Source: Candidatus Gastranaerophilales bacterium (GTDB taxonomy: Bacteria; Cyanobacteriota; Vampirovibrionia; Gastranaerophilales; Gastranaerophilaceae). From it: 64,000 nt of DNA. The translations under genes and the position numbers were made by a program. The notes beneath the pieces were generated by a model, which was not told the origin of the DNA, did no database searches, and was given only the letters and a program-made list of their open reading frames with translations. Positions 45,663-55,124 of the stretch are shown here, piece after piece. Numbering within the stretch: the stretch's first letter is position 1; the number at the start of each line of letters is the position of its first letter. The stretch is from assembly GCA_944325065.1 (NCBI GenBank), contig CALUYS010000004.1, forward strand, positions 1-64,000, in the 5' to 3' direction.

Positions 45663-45715
45663 TTTTATCTTACTTTAATACTACATATTATATAAAGTAT
45701 TAAAGTAAGATAAAA
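45663..45715 (-). promoter_or_regulatory. Perfect 20-bp hairpin covering the start region of the 332-aa gene
   Basis: Arms at 45663-45682 and 45696-45715 are perfect reverse complements over 20 bases, separated by 13 bases (ACATATTATATAA). On the minus strand the second arm ends 3 bases before the ATG and contains AAAGTAAG, the only candidate ribosome site. The RNA hairpin would therefore hide it. There is no T-run after the stem, so it is not a terminator. Confidence 0.75.
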
Positions 45716-45774
45716 TTTCAACAAATATAAATTTATTAAACTATCTTAATATTTTCTATAATATTTTTTTTAAT

Positions 45775-46869
45775 CTAAAATCTTTCATTTTCTTGTACAA
45801 ATGCCTTAATTTCATTCATAATATCTTCTTCTGCCTCTGGTTCATGTATAAATATTTTACATGGGAATATAGCAAATTTGTCATCATTAAATTTTTCTTC
45901 ACAAAAGTTTAGTCCACAAGCTTTTTGCCCTGCAAAGTCTTTTTCTTTTTTGGGGGGCACTGGTATTGATTCATCTTTTATAAAATCATCACCTTCATAA
46001 TTATTAAGTGTATCTATTAATTTATTTCTAAGCTTTTCATAGTTTTTTAATTTATCACATTCATTATTTTTTAAATGTTCTAAAAAAGTGTCTTTATTTG
46101 TAAACCTTACAAATTTTTGGCAATCTGCTGAAGTCCTAGGTTGACCAAACATTATTTCAAAAATTATACTACTTACTGGAGGGTATCCTAAAAATATTCC
46201 TTTCACAGCCTCATTCATTGTTGTAGTATCACTGCTTTTCAATAAAGGATTTGTTTTTTTGTCGCTACTTGTAACTAGATCAAAGATTCCATCTTTAGTT
46301 ATATTTTCATCCTTTAATAATAATTTAAGCCATTCATAATTCTTATCTATTACCTTTCTTGTCTTTACTTCATTTAAAATGAACCCGCCTATATTTTTAT
46401 AACCTCTAGGTAGATCATTCATATTAACACTATTCAAACTCGGAAGATCTATAAGGAAACCAGGCTTGTGACCTGTGGCAAACAACAAAAATACATCAGA
46501 GGTTCCTTGTTCTTCTATCGCTTTTTCAATATCCTTTATATGACCAGAGTTTTTTTGACAAAGATGTTTTATAAAAGGTAATTCCTTATATTTTCCATTC
46601 TTATGCAATTTTTTTACTACATCTTTAACTTCTTGTGCATCAAGAGGTTTAATTAAAGACTCATTAATAGTTGTTTGTCTTAAAGGATTCATTTTAAATA
46701 ATATTAAATAATCTGAAGGATTACTTTTAAGTTGTTTGATCGAACAATGACTATTATTTATTTTTTTTCTATTTATATGACTTGTTTGTTTTAATTTATC
46801 TGATGATATTTTTTGCCTTCTATCTAAAAAATAATTGTTTGATAAAACATTTCCATTGATACTATTCAT
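45775..46869 (-). CDS. Unknown protein, GYP-SSII family
   Basis: 364 aa, family unrecognised. It is closely related to the 365-aa gene upstream. Shared blocks are FLLFATGHKPGFLI, FILNEVKTRKVIDKNYEWLK, GIFLGYPPVSSIIFEIMF and IFIHEPEAEEDI near the C-terminus. The N-terminal 60 residues are polar and basic with no signal peptide. AAGGAG precedes the ATG, and a consensus promoter lies at 46903-46931, so it has its own transcript. The conserved GHKPG, GYPP and HEPEAE elements look like functional sites, but no known fold is recognised. Confidence 0.72.
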   Translation of the reverse strand: MNSINGNVLSNNYFLDRRQKISSDKLKQTSHINRKKINNSHCSIKQLKSNPSDYLILFKMNPLRQTTINESLIKPLDAQEVKDVVKKLHKNGKYKELPFIKHLCQKNSGHIKDIEKAIEEQGTSDVFLLFATGHKPGFLIDLPSLNSVNMNDLPRGYKNIGGFILNEVKTRKVIDKNYEWLKLLLKDENITKDGIFDLVTSSDKKTNPLLKSSDTTTMNEAVKGIFLGYPPVSSIIFEIMFGQPRTSADCQKFVRFTNKDTFLEHLKNNECDKLKNYEKLRNKLIDTLNNYEGDDFIKDESIPVPPKKEKDFAGQKACGLNFCEEKFNDDKFAIFPCKIFIHEPEAEEDIMNEIKAFVQENERF

Positions 46870-47190
46870 AATAATAAATCTCCTTGCGTTTCTACAAAAA
46901 TAATATTATTACAAATGTAAAATGTTGTCAACATAATAAAAAAATATTTTTACATATCTTAACATAATCTTTATAATTAAATACAAAGTAAAAAGCAATA
47001 TTATAATTATAGAAAATAAATCTTTTTGATAAACCTTGTACAATAATATAGAAATCTTTATGAACACTTCTAATAATATATACGCCCATTAAAACATTAT
47101 AAAGTTATAAGATTTAACAGGCAAATAAATTGAATTAAATTAATATTCAAATTTTTTTAAAGATGTACTAATAATTTTATAGCATTTTAT
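46870..47190. other. Intergenic region with promoter, no gene recognised
   Basis: 320 AT-rich bases between two paralogs. Apart from the promoter at 46903-46931 no supported feature was found. A 54-codon minus-strand frame exists near 46920-47090 but has no ribosome site. Confidence 0.5.
46903..46931 (-). promoter_or_regulatory. Consensus sigma-70 promoter
   Basis: On the minus strand TTGACA (46931-46926) and TAATAT (46908-46903) are separated by exactly 17 bases. The expected transcript start is about 27 bases before the ATG of the 364-aa gene. Confidence 0.75.
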
Positions 47191-48288
47191 TTATATATAA
47201 AGTGCATCAACATCTTGTGCAAAATTATCAAGTTCTTTTATAATACGATTTTCTGCATCTGGTTCATGAATATAGCTTGCACAATAAAATGGTACAAAAA
47301 TATTAATATCATCTACAGTATTAGTAAATATAGTATTAGCAAATCTTTCTCCATATAGTGTATTTTTTTTTGTTAGATCAAGTTTATTGAATATTGCATA
47401 CTCTATAGCATTTGTAGTTTCATCTTTTATAAAATCATAAGGGTATTCTTTAAGAGTTTTTATTAGTTTATCTTTAAGTTTAGGTTTATTTTTTAATTTT
47501 GTAATATAATTATTTTCTAAAAGTTTAATAAACTCATTTTTATTTAAAGTTTTGCAAAGTTTATTATCAGGATCTTCATTTTTATTTTGAGAAACTATTA
47601 AATCAAAAATTATACTGCTTACTGGAGGGTATCCTAAAAAAATTCCGATCATAGCATCTTTCATTGTTGGGATACCATCATAATCCTTGTTTCTATATAA
47701 AGGATTTTCTTGTAAGTTAGAATTTATCACACAATTAAAAATATCTTCTTCATTTTTTATATTTTCATCATTTAATAATAATTTAAGCCATTCATAATTA
47801 TACTTTATTACCTCTCTTGTTTTTGTTTTATTAAGAATTATATCACCTATAGCTTTGTAATTCTCAGGTAAGAATGATGTATCTGGTTTAAAAAAAGAAC
47901 ATACAAGAAAACCTGGTTTGTGACCTGTGGCAAATAACAAAAAATCACCATCTGCTGTTTCTGGGTAAAGAGAAAAAGTTTCTTCAAGTTGAGTTTTATT
48001 ATTTTTTAGAAGTGATTTTATTAGGGGTATTTTTTTATAATTTTCATTTTGTAGAAGTTTTTGTACAGCATATACACTTTTTCTTCCTATTAAATCTATT
48101 GCTTGTTGTTTTTTTAAAGGTTGCATTCCAAACTGGACTATAGATTTAGGAGGAATATTTTTAATTTGTATTATTAAATCATTATTAGTTTGCCTATTAT
48201 TTGAATTACCTGTTTCCTTTGAATTAGGTGCTAATGTTCCATAACTTTTCATTGTAAAATTACAGCTATATATTATTTTATTTTTCAT
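47191..48288 (-). CDS. Unknown protein, GYP-SSII family
   Basis: 365 aa, family unrecognised. It shares with the 364-aa neighbour FLLFATGHKPGFLV, IILNKTKTREVIKYNYEWLK, GIFLGYPPVSSIIFDLIV and a C-terminal YIHEPDAE element. The N-terminus differs, reading QFGMQPLKK where the neighbour has LFKMNPLRQ. An AGGA site lies 11 bases before the ATG; a second in-frame ATG 12 codons later is possible. No membrane or signal segments. The tandem arrangement suggests duplication followed by divergence. Confidence 0.72.
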   Translation of the reverse strand: MKNKIIYSCNFTMKSYGTLAPNSKETGNSNNRQTNNDLIIQIKNIPPKSIVQFGMQPLKKQQAIDLIGRKSVYAVQKLLQNENYKKIPLIKSLLKNNKTQLEETFSLYPETADGDFLLFATGHKPGFLVCSFFKPDTSFLPENYKAIGDIILNKTKTREVIKYNYEWLKLLLNDENIKNEEDIFNCVINSNLQENPLYRNKDYDGIPTMKDAMIGIFLGYPPVSSIIFDLIVSQNKNEDPDNKLCKTLNKNEFIKLLENNYITKLKNKPKLKDKLIKTLKEYPYDFIKDETTNAIEYAIFNKLDLTKKNTLYGERFANTIFTNTVDDINIFVPFYCASYIHEPDAENRIIKELDNFAQDVDALYI

Positions 48289-48387
48289 ATAAATATATTC
48301 CTGATACTCTTATATAAGCAATATTACTATAAATATAGAATATATTAATATAATAGAGAAATATTTTTACATAAATTAAAATAATTT

Positions 48388-49557
48388 TTATCCACAAATA
48401 GAAAGTAGGACTCCTGCAGCAACTGCAGATCCAATTACACCAGCTACATTAGGGCCCATAGCATGCATTAGAAGGTAATTTTGAGGGTTTGCTTCAAGTC
48501 CCACTTTATTGACGACACGTGCTGCCATAGGAACAGCTGAAACACCTGCGGCTCCAATAAGTGGGTTGATTGGATCTTTTGAAAATTTATTCATTATTTT
48601 ACCAAATATAACACCCATTGCTGTTGCAAATGAGAATGCAAGTAATCCTAAAATCAAAATATATAATGTTTGAACTGTTAAAAATTGTGTTGCTTGCAAT
48701 TTAGAACCAACAGATAATCCAAGTAAAATGGTAATAATATTTATAAATTCATTTTGTAATGTATTTGATATTCTGTTTATTACCCCACATTCCTTAGCAA
48801 GGTTACCAAAAGTTAAAGCTCCGATTAAAGGACAAGCATCCGGCAAGAATATTATACACAAAGTTAAAACCAGAAGTGGGAAAATAATTTTTTCACGTTT
48901 GGTCACAACTCGAAGCTGTTTCATTTCAATTTTTCTTTCGTTTTCAGTTGTCAAAGCTTTCATAATAGGTGGTTGAATTATAGGTACCAAAGCCATATAA
49001 GAATAAGCTGCAACAGCTATAGCACCAAGCAAATGAGGTGCAAGTTTAGATGTTACAAATATTGATGTAGGCCCATCAGCTCCGCCTATTATACCAATTG
49101 ACGCGGCTTCAGGGATATTAAAACCTAAAAATAGAGCAAGGAATAATGTTGAAAAAATTCCAAACTGAGCTGCACCTCCTAGCAAAGCTGTTTTAGGATT
49201 TGCAATTAATGGACCAAAATCTGTCATAGCACCTACTCCCATAAAGATAAAAAGTGGGAAAAGACCTGATTGTATACCCATTGTATAAATGATGTGTAAA
49301 AATCCGCCCTCACCTGCTATATTGGCAATAGGGATGTTAGCAAGTAATCCTCCAAATGCAATTGGGATAAGGAGTAACGGTTCAAATTGTTTTTTTATGC
49401 CCAAATAAAGTAAGAAAAAACATACAACTATCATTATTGGCATACCAAACATTTGAAGATATTTTTCCAATCCAACTACATTTGGTTGAGGTGTTGTTAT
49501 AAAATTAGCCACACCTGTTGAATGCCATAGACCTATTAAACTTTCTATTATATCCAT
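48388..49557 (-). CDS. oadB: Sodium-pumping decarboxylase beta subunit (OadB)
   Basis: 389 aa, integral membrane subunit that couples decarboxylation of the carboxybiotin to Na+ export. The hallmark segment [20 protein letters not shown] carries the Na+-binding Asp. The C-terminal [20 protein letters not shown] with [20 protein letters not shown] is also conserved. About nine hydrophobic helices are visible. It is the last gene of the group, 13 bases after oadA. Confidence 0.95.
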   Translation of the reverse strand: MDIIESLIGLWHSTGVANFITTPQPNVVGLEKYLQMFGMPIMIVVCFFLLYLGIKKQFEPLLLIPIAFGGLLANIPIANIAGEGGFLHIIYTMGIQSGLFPLFIFMGVGAMTDFGPLIANPKTALLGGAAQFGIFSTLFLALFLGFNIPEAASIGIIGGADGPTSIFVTSKLAPHLLGAIAVAAYSYMALVPIIQPPIMKALTTENERKIEMKQLRVVTKREKIIFPLLVLTLCIIFLPDACPLIGALTFGNLAKECGVINRISNTLQNEFINIITILLGLSVGSKLQATQFLTVQTLYILILGLLAFSFATAMGVIFGKIMNKFSKDPINPLIGAAGVSAVPMAARVVNKVGLEANPQNYLLMHAMGPNVAGVIGSAVAAGVLLSICG

Positions 49558-49570
49558 TAATTAATCTCCT

Positions 49571-51367
49571 TTATTCAATTTCAATCAATACTTGACCTGT
49601 TTGTATCTGATCACCTTGTTCAACCAGAATTGATTTTACTATACCTGAGAATGGAGATTTTATTTCAGTTTCCATTTTCATTGCTTCAATAACTAATAAA
49701 ACATCGTTTTCATTTATCGTATCACCAATATTAACTTCAATCCGCAAAACATTGCCAGGCAAAGCTGATTTGACCTCTTTTACTTCACCTGTATTATTTG
49801 AAACAGACAATGTTTCTGTTCCTTCTTTTATATCTATATCATATGTTTTGCCGTTTACTGTTGCTTTTTTGTCGTTTTCTAATTTAACATTAAAGTTTTT
49901 ACCGTTTACTTTAACACAATATGTATCTGATTTTTTGATTGAAGTTGGTTCTTTATTTTCACCACAGTTCTTCCGAACACCAATATGTGCTTTACCTTCA
50001 AGGAATAATATACCTTTATCTTCACAAGCTGCAGAGATAAAAATATTTTCATCGTTGATTTCAATATTGTTGTCAATCAAACGTTTTTTTGAGGCTTCAA
50101 TACCAATATTTGGGTTTTCATCATTAATTTGAAGAGGTGTTTTGGTAGTTGGTTCAAGATGAAGCTGTTCACTTGCAATCTTGACTATTTCACTATCAGG
50201 TTCACAAGGAGTTTTTCCAAAATACCCAAGCACCATTTTGCCATAACCTTCAGCTATTTTATTCCAAGGTCCAAACATAACGTTGTTAAACGCTTGTTGA
50301 AAATAAAATTGAGAAACCGGTGTAACACTTGTACCATAACCACCTTTTTCAACAACTTCTCTCATTGCGGCAACAACATCATTATACTTATCCAAAACAC
50401 CATTGTCTCTCATCATTTGAGTGTTAGCTGTCAAAGCACCGCCGGGAAGAGGCGAAAATACTATCATTGGATTGACAGTTGTTGCCTCAGGTGGCATAAA
50501 GTAGTCTTTTAAAACTTCTTTTAAAACATTTTCAGCTTCAATTAGTTTATCAATATTATATCCTAAATCGTAATCAGTTCCTTTTAAAGCATGCCACATA
50601 GTTATATGGTCAGGCTGACAAGTTCCACCTGATAATGGTGCCATTGCAAGGTCAAGCCCATCTGCTCCTGCATCAAGTGCTGCTTTATAAGCAATAACTG
50701 AAACACCAGCTGTTTCATGTGAATGAAAACGGATAGGAATGTTATCCCCTAATAAAGCTCTTGCTTGTTTTATTGTTTCATATACTTTATTTGGAGATGA
50801 CGTTCCTGATGCATCTTTAAATGCCAATCTATCAAATGGAAGTCCTGAATCTAATATTTGTTTTAATCTATCTATATAAAACTCAGGGGTGTGTGCTCCA
50901 ACACAGCCTGGAGGCAACTCCATCATTGTTATTGTAACTTCATGATTCATACCATTATTTTTTATTGCATTTGCACTATAAATAAGATTGTTTACATCAT
51001 TTAAAGCATCAAAATTGCGGATTGTATTGACACCATGTTTTTTAAATAATTTCATGTTCAAATCAATAATGTCACTACTTTGTGATTTTAAACAAATTAA
51101 ATTAACTCCACGAGAAAGCGTTTGAAGTTCAACATCATTTCCCACAGCTTGACGTACCAAGTCCATATTTTCAAACGGATTTTCATTTGCATAATAAACA
51201 AGTGATTGAAATAAAGCACCTCCACCTGATTCAAAATGTCTTATCCCAGCGTTAACAGCAGCTTCAATTGCAGGAATATAATCTTTCGTAAAAATTCTGG
51301 CTCCAATACATGATTGAAACCCGTCACGAAACGAGGTATCCATAACTTTAATTAATTTTTTACCCAT
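49571..51367 (-). CDS. oadA: Biotin-dependent decarboxylase alpha subunit (OadA/PycB-like)
   Basis: 598 aa. The N-terminal carboxyltransferase barrel begins VMDTSFRDGFQSCIGARIFT and includes LAFKDASGTSSPNKV with the catalytic Lys and IRFHSHETAGVS with metal-binding His residues. The C-terminus is a biotinyl domain with the target VIEAMKMETEIKSPFSG. The opening differs from classical oxaloacetate decarboxylase (TTLRDAHQS) and is closer to a pyruvate-carboxylase-B-like branch. The substrate, oxaloacetate or another carboxylic acid, is therefore less certain than the mechanism. It acts with OadB and OadG as a Na+ pump. Confidence 0.9.
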   Translation of the reverse strand: MGKKLIKVMDTSFRDGFQSCIGARIFTKDYIPAIEAAVNAGIRHFESGGGALFQSLVYYANENPFENMDLVRQAVGNDVELQTLSRGVNLICLKSQSSDIIDLNMKLFKKHGVNTIRNFDALNDVNNLIYSANAIKNNGMNHEVTITMMELPPGCVGAHTPEFYIDRLKQILDSGLPFDRLAFKDASGTSSPNKVYETIKQARALLGDNIPIRFHSHETAGVSVIAYKAALDAGADGLDLAMAPLSGGTCQPDHITMWHALKGTDYDLGYNIDKLIEAENVLKEVLKDYFMPPEATTVNPMIVFSPLPGGALTANTQMMRDNGVLDKYNDVVAAMREVVEKGGYGTSVTPVSQFYFQQAFNNVMFGPWNKIAEGYGKMVLGYFGKTPCEPDSEIVKIASEQLHLEPTTKTPLQINDENPNIGIEASKKRLIDNNIEINDENIFISAACEDKGILFLEGKAHIGVRKNCGENKEPTSIKKSDTYCVKVNGKNFNVKLENDKKATVNGKTYDIDIKEGTETLSVSNNTGEVKEVKSALPGNVLRIEVNIGDTINENDVLLVIEAMKMETEIKSPFSGIVKSILVEQGDQIQTGQVLIEIE

Positions 51368-51405
51368 AATTTACGCCTTTCTATAAACATATAAAATTAA
51401 ATATT

Positions 51406-51648
51406 CTATTTTGCTAGTTTATTAGCACATGCAGCTATTGCAACTGCAATTATAGCTTCATCATTTTCATTATCATTTTTTGTTTTTTTAGTTTTAACCA
51501 CTTCAATAGGTTCAGGCATAAATTTATTAAACCAATTAAGAAAATGATGCATACCATGCATTGCCCATACCATAAACATCAAAAATACAAACACAACTCC
51601 CATGCCAATTACCATAATAATTAATCCGTCCATTAAAACGTCTAGCAT
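51406..51648 (-). CDS. oadG: Oxaloacetate decarboxylase gamma-like subunit
   Basis: 80 aa. One transmembrane helix near the N-terminus (LIIMVIGMGVVFVFLMFMVWAM) is followed by a charged tail, the arrangement of OadG, the small assembly subunit that holds alpha to beta. Sequence conservation in this family is low, so the position between birA and oadA is the main support. It overlaps birA by 7 bases. Confidence 0.82.
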   Translation of the reverse strand: MLDVLMDGLIIMVIGMGVVFVFLMFMVWAMHGMHHFLNWFNKFMPEPIEVVKTKKTKNDNENDEAIIAVAIAACANKLAK

Positions 51649-52373
51649 GTTAAATCTCCTATATTAACTCTTCTAACACAAAGTGTCTCTTTTTCAACAA
51701 TATCCAATGTTCCATCATTGTTTATTGTTTTTATTTTACCATTTATCTTATTATTTAATATATTAACACATATTTCGCAATTTAGATACAAAAACCTTTT
51801 AACATACTCTTTTCTTATGAGAGGGAAACCAATTTGTAAAAAATCATCATAATTTTTAAAAAACTCATCAACAAGTTTCTTTAAAAATTCATCACGATTA
51901 ATTTTTTGACCTATTTCTAAATTTAAAGATGTAGCTTTTTGTTCTATATTTACAAAATCTTCTTTTTCATAATTCAAATTTACCCCAACACCTAAAACTA
52001 AACCTCTAAAATCTTTTCCACTCCATACACATTCTGCCAAAATCCCTGATATTTTATGTTCGTTAATCAAGACATCATTTGGCCATTTTATTTGAGTTAA
52101 AACATTATAAGTTTCAATAACTTTAGCCAAAACAACACACAAATATTGTGTCAAATTTGTAAGAGGAAGTTTTAATATATTCTTCTCTTGAGGTTTTAAA
52201 ATAAACGATAAAAATATGTTATCTTTTCGATTTGACAACCATTTTCTATCAAAACGCCCACGACCGTTTGTTTGGATATCACAATAAATAACAGATTTAT
52301 CATTAAATTTTTCAATATTTTTTTTAGCAAATAGATTTGTAGAATCAAGCGTTTTAAAATAAAATAAATTCAT
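51642..52373 (-). CDS. birA: Biotin-protein ligase, monofunctional
   Basis: 243 aa. It attaches biotin to the carrier lysine, here most likely that of the adjacent oadA product. Catalytic motifs are NGRGRFDRKWLS (biotinyl-AMP loop), IKWPNDVLINEHKISGIL and GVGVNLN. The protein begins directly with the catalytic domain (FKTLDSTNLFAKK), so it lacks the DNA-binding N-terminus of E. coli BirA and cannot act as a repressor in that way. It lies 9 bases after the RWYD-repeat gene. Confidence 0.93.
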   Translation of the reverse strand: MNLFYFKTLDSTNLFAKKNIEKFNDKSVIYCDIQTNGRGRFDRKWLSNRKDNIFLSFILKPQEKNILKLPLTNLTQYLCVVLAKVIETYNVLTQIKWPNDVLINEHKISGILAECVWSGKDFRGLVLGVGVNLNYEKEDFVNIEQKATSLNLEIGQKINRDEFLKKLVDEFFKNYDDFLQIGFPLIRKEYVKRFLYLNCEICVNILNNKINGKIKTINNDGTLDIVEKETLCVRRVNIGDLTC

Positions 52374-52382
52374 GAAATAAAA

Positions 52383-52718
52383 TTATATTTTTGTATCATT
52401 ATCAATTAAATTCATTTCCTTTAATGAATTTAAAAAATGTTCAGCTGCCGTTCTTTGTATTTCAGGTGGAACAACTCTAAGTAGTTCAACAGTTTTTGAA
52501 ATAACAGGGTCTTTATCATACCAACGTTTACCGCCTCCATCAACTGGTTTTACCATTTCATAAAATTTATCTATTGTTTCTTTAGAAATTTTTGCTTCTA
52601 ACTTTTTTAAAAACACTTCAGCTTGAGAATGTAATTCATCCTGATAATTTTTCAAAAGTTCTAAAACTTTCATTAGAACAGGGTCATGGTCATACCAACG
52701 TTTAAAATTTTGACTCAT
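52383..52718 (-). CDS. Small protein with duplicated RWYDxDPV repeat
   Basis: 111 aa, not recognised. Two similar halves start KRWYDHDPVLMKVLELLK (near residue 6) and KRWYDKDPVISKTVELLR (near residue 69), an internal duplication of about 63 residues. Both halves continue as amphipathic helices. No signal peptide or membrane helix. It overlaps the murA end by 4 bases and precedes birA by 9 bases, so it is co-expressed with cell-wall and biotin genes. Its role is unknown. Confidence 0.72.
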   Translation of the reverse strand: MSQNFKRWYDHDPVLMKVLELLKNYQDELHSQAEVFLKKLEAKISKETIDKFYEMVKPVDGGGKRWYDKDPVISKTVELLRVVPPEIQRTAAEHFLNSLKEMNLIDNDTKI

Positions 52719-54031
52719 GATTTAACCTCATTAACCACTACATCATTTAATAATTCTATATTATCATTATATCGAATGACATCGGCACCAATAGATTTTA
52801 GCTTAGATTCAAAATTTTCATACCCACGATCGATATGATGAAGATTTTCAATTTCTGTTGTGCCTTCAGCCATTAAAGCTGCAATAACAAGAGAAGCTCC
52901 AGCACGAAGATCACTTGCTCGAACATTTGCACCTTGAAGTTTTTTAACACCTGTCACAATAGCATGGTTTCTTTCATGCTGTATTAAAGCCCCCATCCGT
53001 ACAAGTTCTGCTACTTGCATAAATCTATTTTCATATAAACTTTCAGTTATTATGCTTACACCATTTGCTGTTGACAACATAGCCATAGCAAGAGATTGTA
53101 AATCAGTAGGAAATCCTGGATAAGGCTGAGTTACAATATTAACAGGATTTAATCTTGCTTTGCTGCTCACTTCAATTGCATTTGGTTCAACAAGTTTTAT
53201 TACTGCACCCATTTCTGTTAATTTTGAATTAAAGAAAGTTAAGTGAGTTGGAAAAACATTTCTTATAACCCCTTTTCCTTTTGTTGCAACAAAAGCAGCC
53301 ATATAAGTTCCTGCTTCAATTCTATCAGGCATTGTTGTATATTCAATCGAATGAAGGTCAGACTGTTTCACACCATTAATTATAATATCACTTGTGCCAG
53401 CACCTTGAACATCAGCACCCATAGCATTTAAAAAATTAGCCAAATCAACAATTTCAGGTTCTTGTGCTGCATTTTGAATGCGAGTCGAACCGCTTGCTAA
53501 AACAGCTGCCAACATTATATTTTCTGTTGCACCAACAGATGGTATATCCAAATATATATCAGCACCTGTCAATTTACTACATTTTGCATTCACATAACCG
53601 TTTTCTATTTTTATATTCGCACCTAATGCCATTAAACCTTTTATATGAAAATCAACACGACGTTCTCCAATGGCACATCCACCTGGCAAAGCAACAACTG
53701 CTTCTTTACATCTCCCTAAAAGCGCACCCAATACAATAAATGATGCTCTCATCTTGCCAACAAGTTCATATTTCGCAACTACATTATTTAAATTTGTTGA
53801 GTCAATAACTACATACTGCTGTTCTTTATTATATTTTATTTTTGCACCTAATTGGCTTAATACATTTAACATAATGTTTACATCAGTCAAATCAGGAACA
53901 TTATATATCTTGCATTCACCTTTATTAAGCAATGAAGCTGCCATAAGCTTTAATACTGCATTTTTAGCTCCACCTATTTTTACTTCACCTTTTAAAGGTT
54001 TTTGCCCTTTTATTTTTAACTTCTCTACCAA
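52715..54031 (-). CDS. murA: UDP-N-acetylglucosamine 1-carboxyvinyltransferase
   Basis: 438 aa. It performs the first committed step of peptidoglycan synthesis, adding enolpyruvate to UDP-GlcNAc. Conserved elements are GGAKNAVLKLMAASLL, the catalytic Cys loop LPGGCAIGERRVDFHIKGL and PYPGFPTDLQS. DLRAGASLVIAALMAEG and the C-terminal IDRGYENFESKLKSIGA are also present. The Cys is present, so the enzyme is of the fosfomycin-targeted type. It is the first gene of the group that ends with oadB. Confidence 0.97.
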   Translation of the reverse strand: MVEKLKIKGQKPLKGEVKIGGAKNAVLKLMAASLLNKGECKIYNVPDLTDVNIMLNVLSQLGAKIKYNKEQQYVVIDSTNLNNVVAKYELVGKMRASFIVLGALLGRCKEAVVALPGGCAIGERRVDFHIKGLMALGANIKIENGYVNAKCSKLTGADIYLDIPSVGATENIMLAAVLASGSTRIQNAAQEPEIVDLANFLNAMGADVQGAGTSDIIINGVKQSDLHSIEYTTMPDRIEAGTYMAAFVATKGKGVIRNVFPTHLTFFNSKLTEMGAVIKLVEPNAIEVSSKARLNPVNIVTQPYPGFPTDLQSLAMAMLSTANGVSIITESLYENRFMQVAELVRMGALIQHERNHAIVTGVKKLQGANVRASDLRAGASLVIAALMAEGTTEIENLHHIDRGYENFESKLKSIGADVIRYNDNIELLNDVVVNEVKS

Positions 54032-54210
54032 TTTACATATACCTAAAACTATATATTAACTTATTACATAATATAACTAATATGTCTTGTTGTAAAGTTT
54101 CTTTATATTTTTTTACTTTACCTCATATATGAAAATGTGTATAATAATTTGTATGAAAATATTATATTATTAGTTTAGAATAGATACATTTCAAGTAGAG
54201 GGTAATTTTA

Positions 54211-54950
54211 ATGCTTAAAAAAATTTTTGATTATTCAAATTTTGGTTATAAAAAAATATTTAAATTTTTTGGAATAAAAATATCATTTTCAGATAGAAAA
54301 AAATACAAAAATAAATTTATTCCTTTAGGTTGTAATTGTTATGCTAGAACTATATTTACTATTTCAGGTGTCAAACCACGCAAAAAACATGGTGAGCTAA
54401 CTTTGCCATTTGACTTGGTTGCTTTAAATGAAAATGTATTATCAAAAATTCTATCAAATAAATTTTCAGATTTTTTTGACGACTTAAATTTTGATCCATT
54501 AAATAAATTTGCTAAATGGAGTAATAAAAAATACCATTTATTTTTTAATCATGATAATAGTATCAATACAAAAGAAGAATTTGTAAAAAGATATAATAAT
54601 CGTATCAATAATTTTCTTAAATTATTAAAATCACAAAAAAATGTATTAATTTATACCATAAAAATGTATGACAATCCTGTTGATGCTTATGTCCTTAATG
54701 CTATTTATGATTCTTTAAGTGAAATATCTGAAAATCAAAATATAAATTATCTTTTTTTCACATGGTTAATAACACTGAAAATAATATATTAAATAAAGAT
54801 ATATTAAATAAACATGTTAAATATAACGAAATAAAAGTTAGTCAACAATTTCTTAAAGATTGGCATAAAGTTGAAAACTTTAATACTGATTTAACTAATA
54901 AACCTTTTCATGAAATATATGATAATATTAAAGAACTTTATGCTATTTAA
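54211..54950 (+). pseudogene. DUF1796-like putative cysteine peptidase gene, frameshifted
   Basis: The first frame (54211-54792) resembles the DUF1796 papain-like family. It has IPLGCNCYARTIF with the putative catalytic Cys, GELTLPFDLVA and ILSNKFSDFFDDL. At a run of seven T (54752-54758) the frame departs into LITLKIIY and stops. Another frame continues FHMVNNTENNILNKD to VENFNTDLTNKPFHEIYDNI and ends at 54950. One extra T would restore a single protein of about 246 aa. It may be a pseudogene, a slippage-switched gene or an assembly error. A TAGAGGG site precedes the ATG. Confidence 0.65.
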
Positions 54951-55124
54951 ACAATTTTTCTTTATAGCCATTTTCTAATTGTTTTTTATATTTGATTATT
55001 TTAAAACAACACTTGAAATTTCGTAGTTTTTTATTTTTTTAGCTTACAAATGAAATTATAAAATGTAATTTATGAAAATTAAATATAAATAATAAAAAAT
55101 TATTTTTAATATATAATGTAAAAT

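Noticed and set aside
46920-47090. 54-codon minus-strand frame between two paralogs
   Set aside because: No ribosome site and it runs into the promoter of the 364-aa gene.
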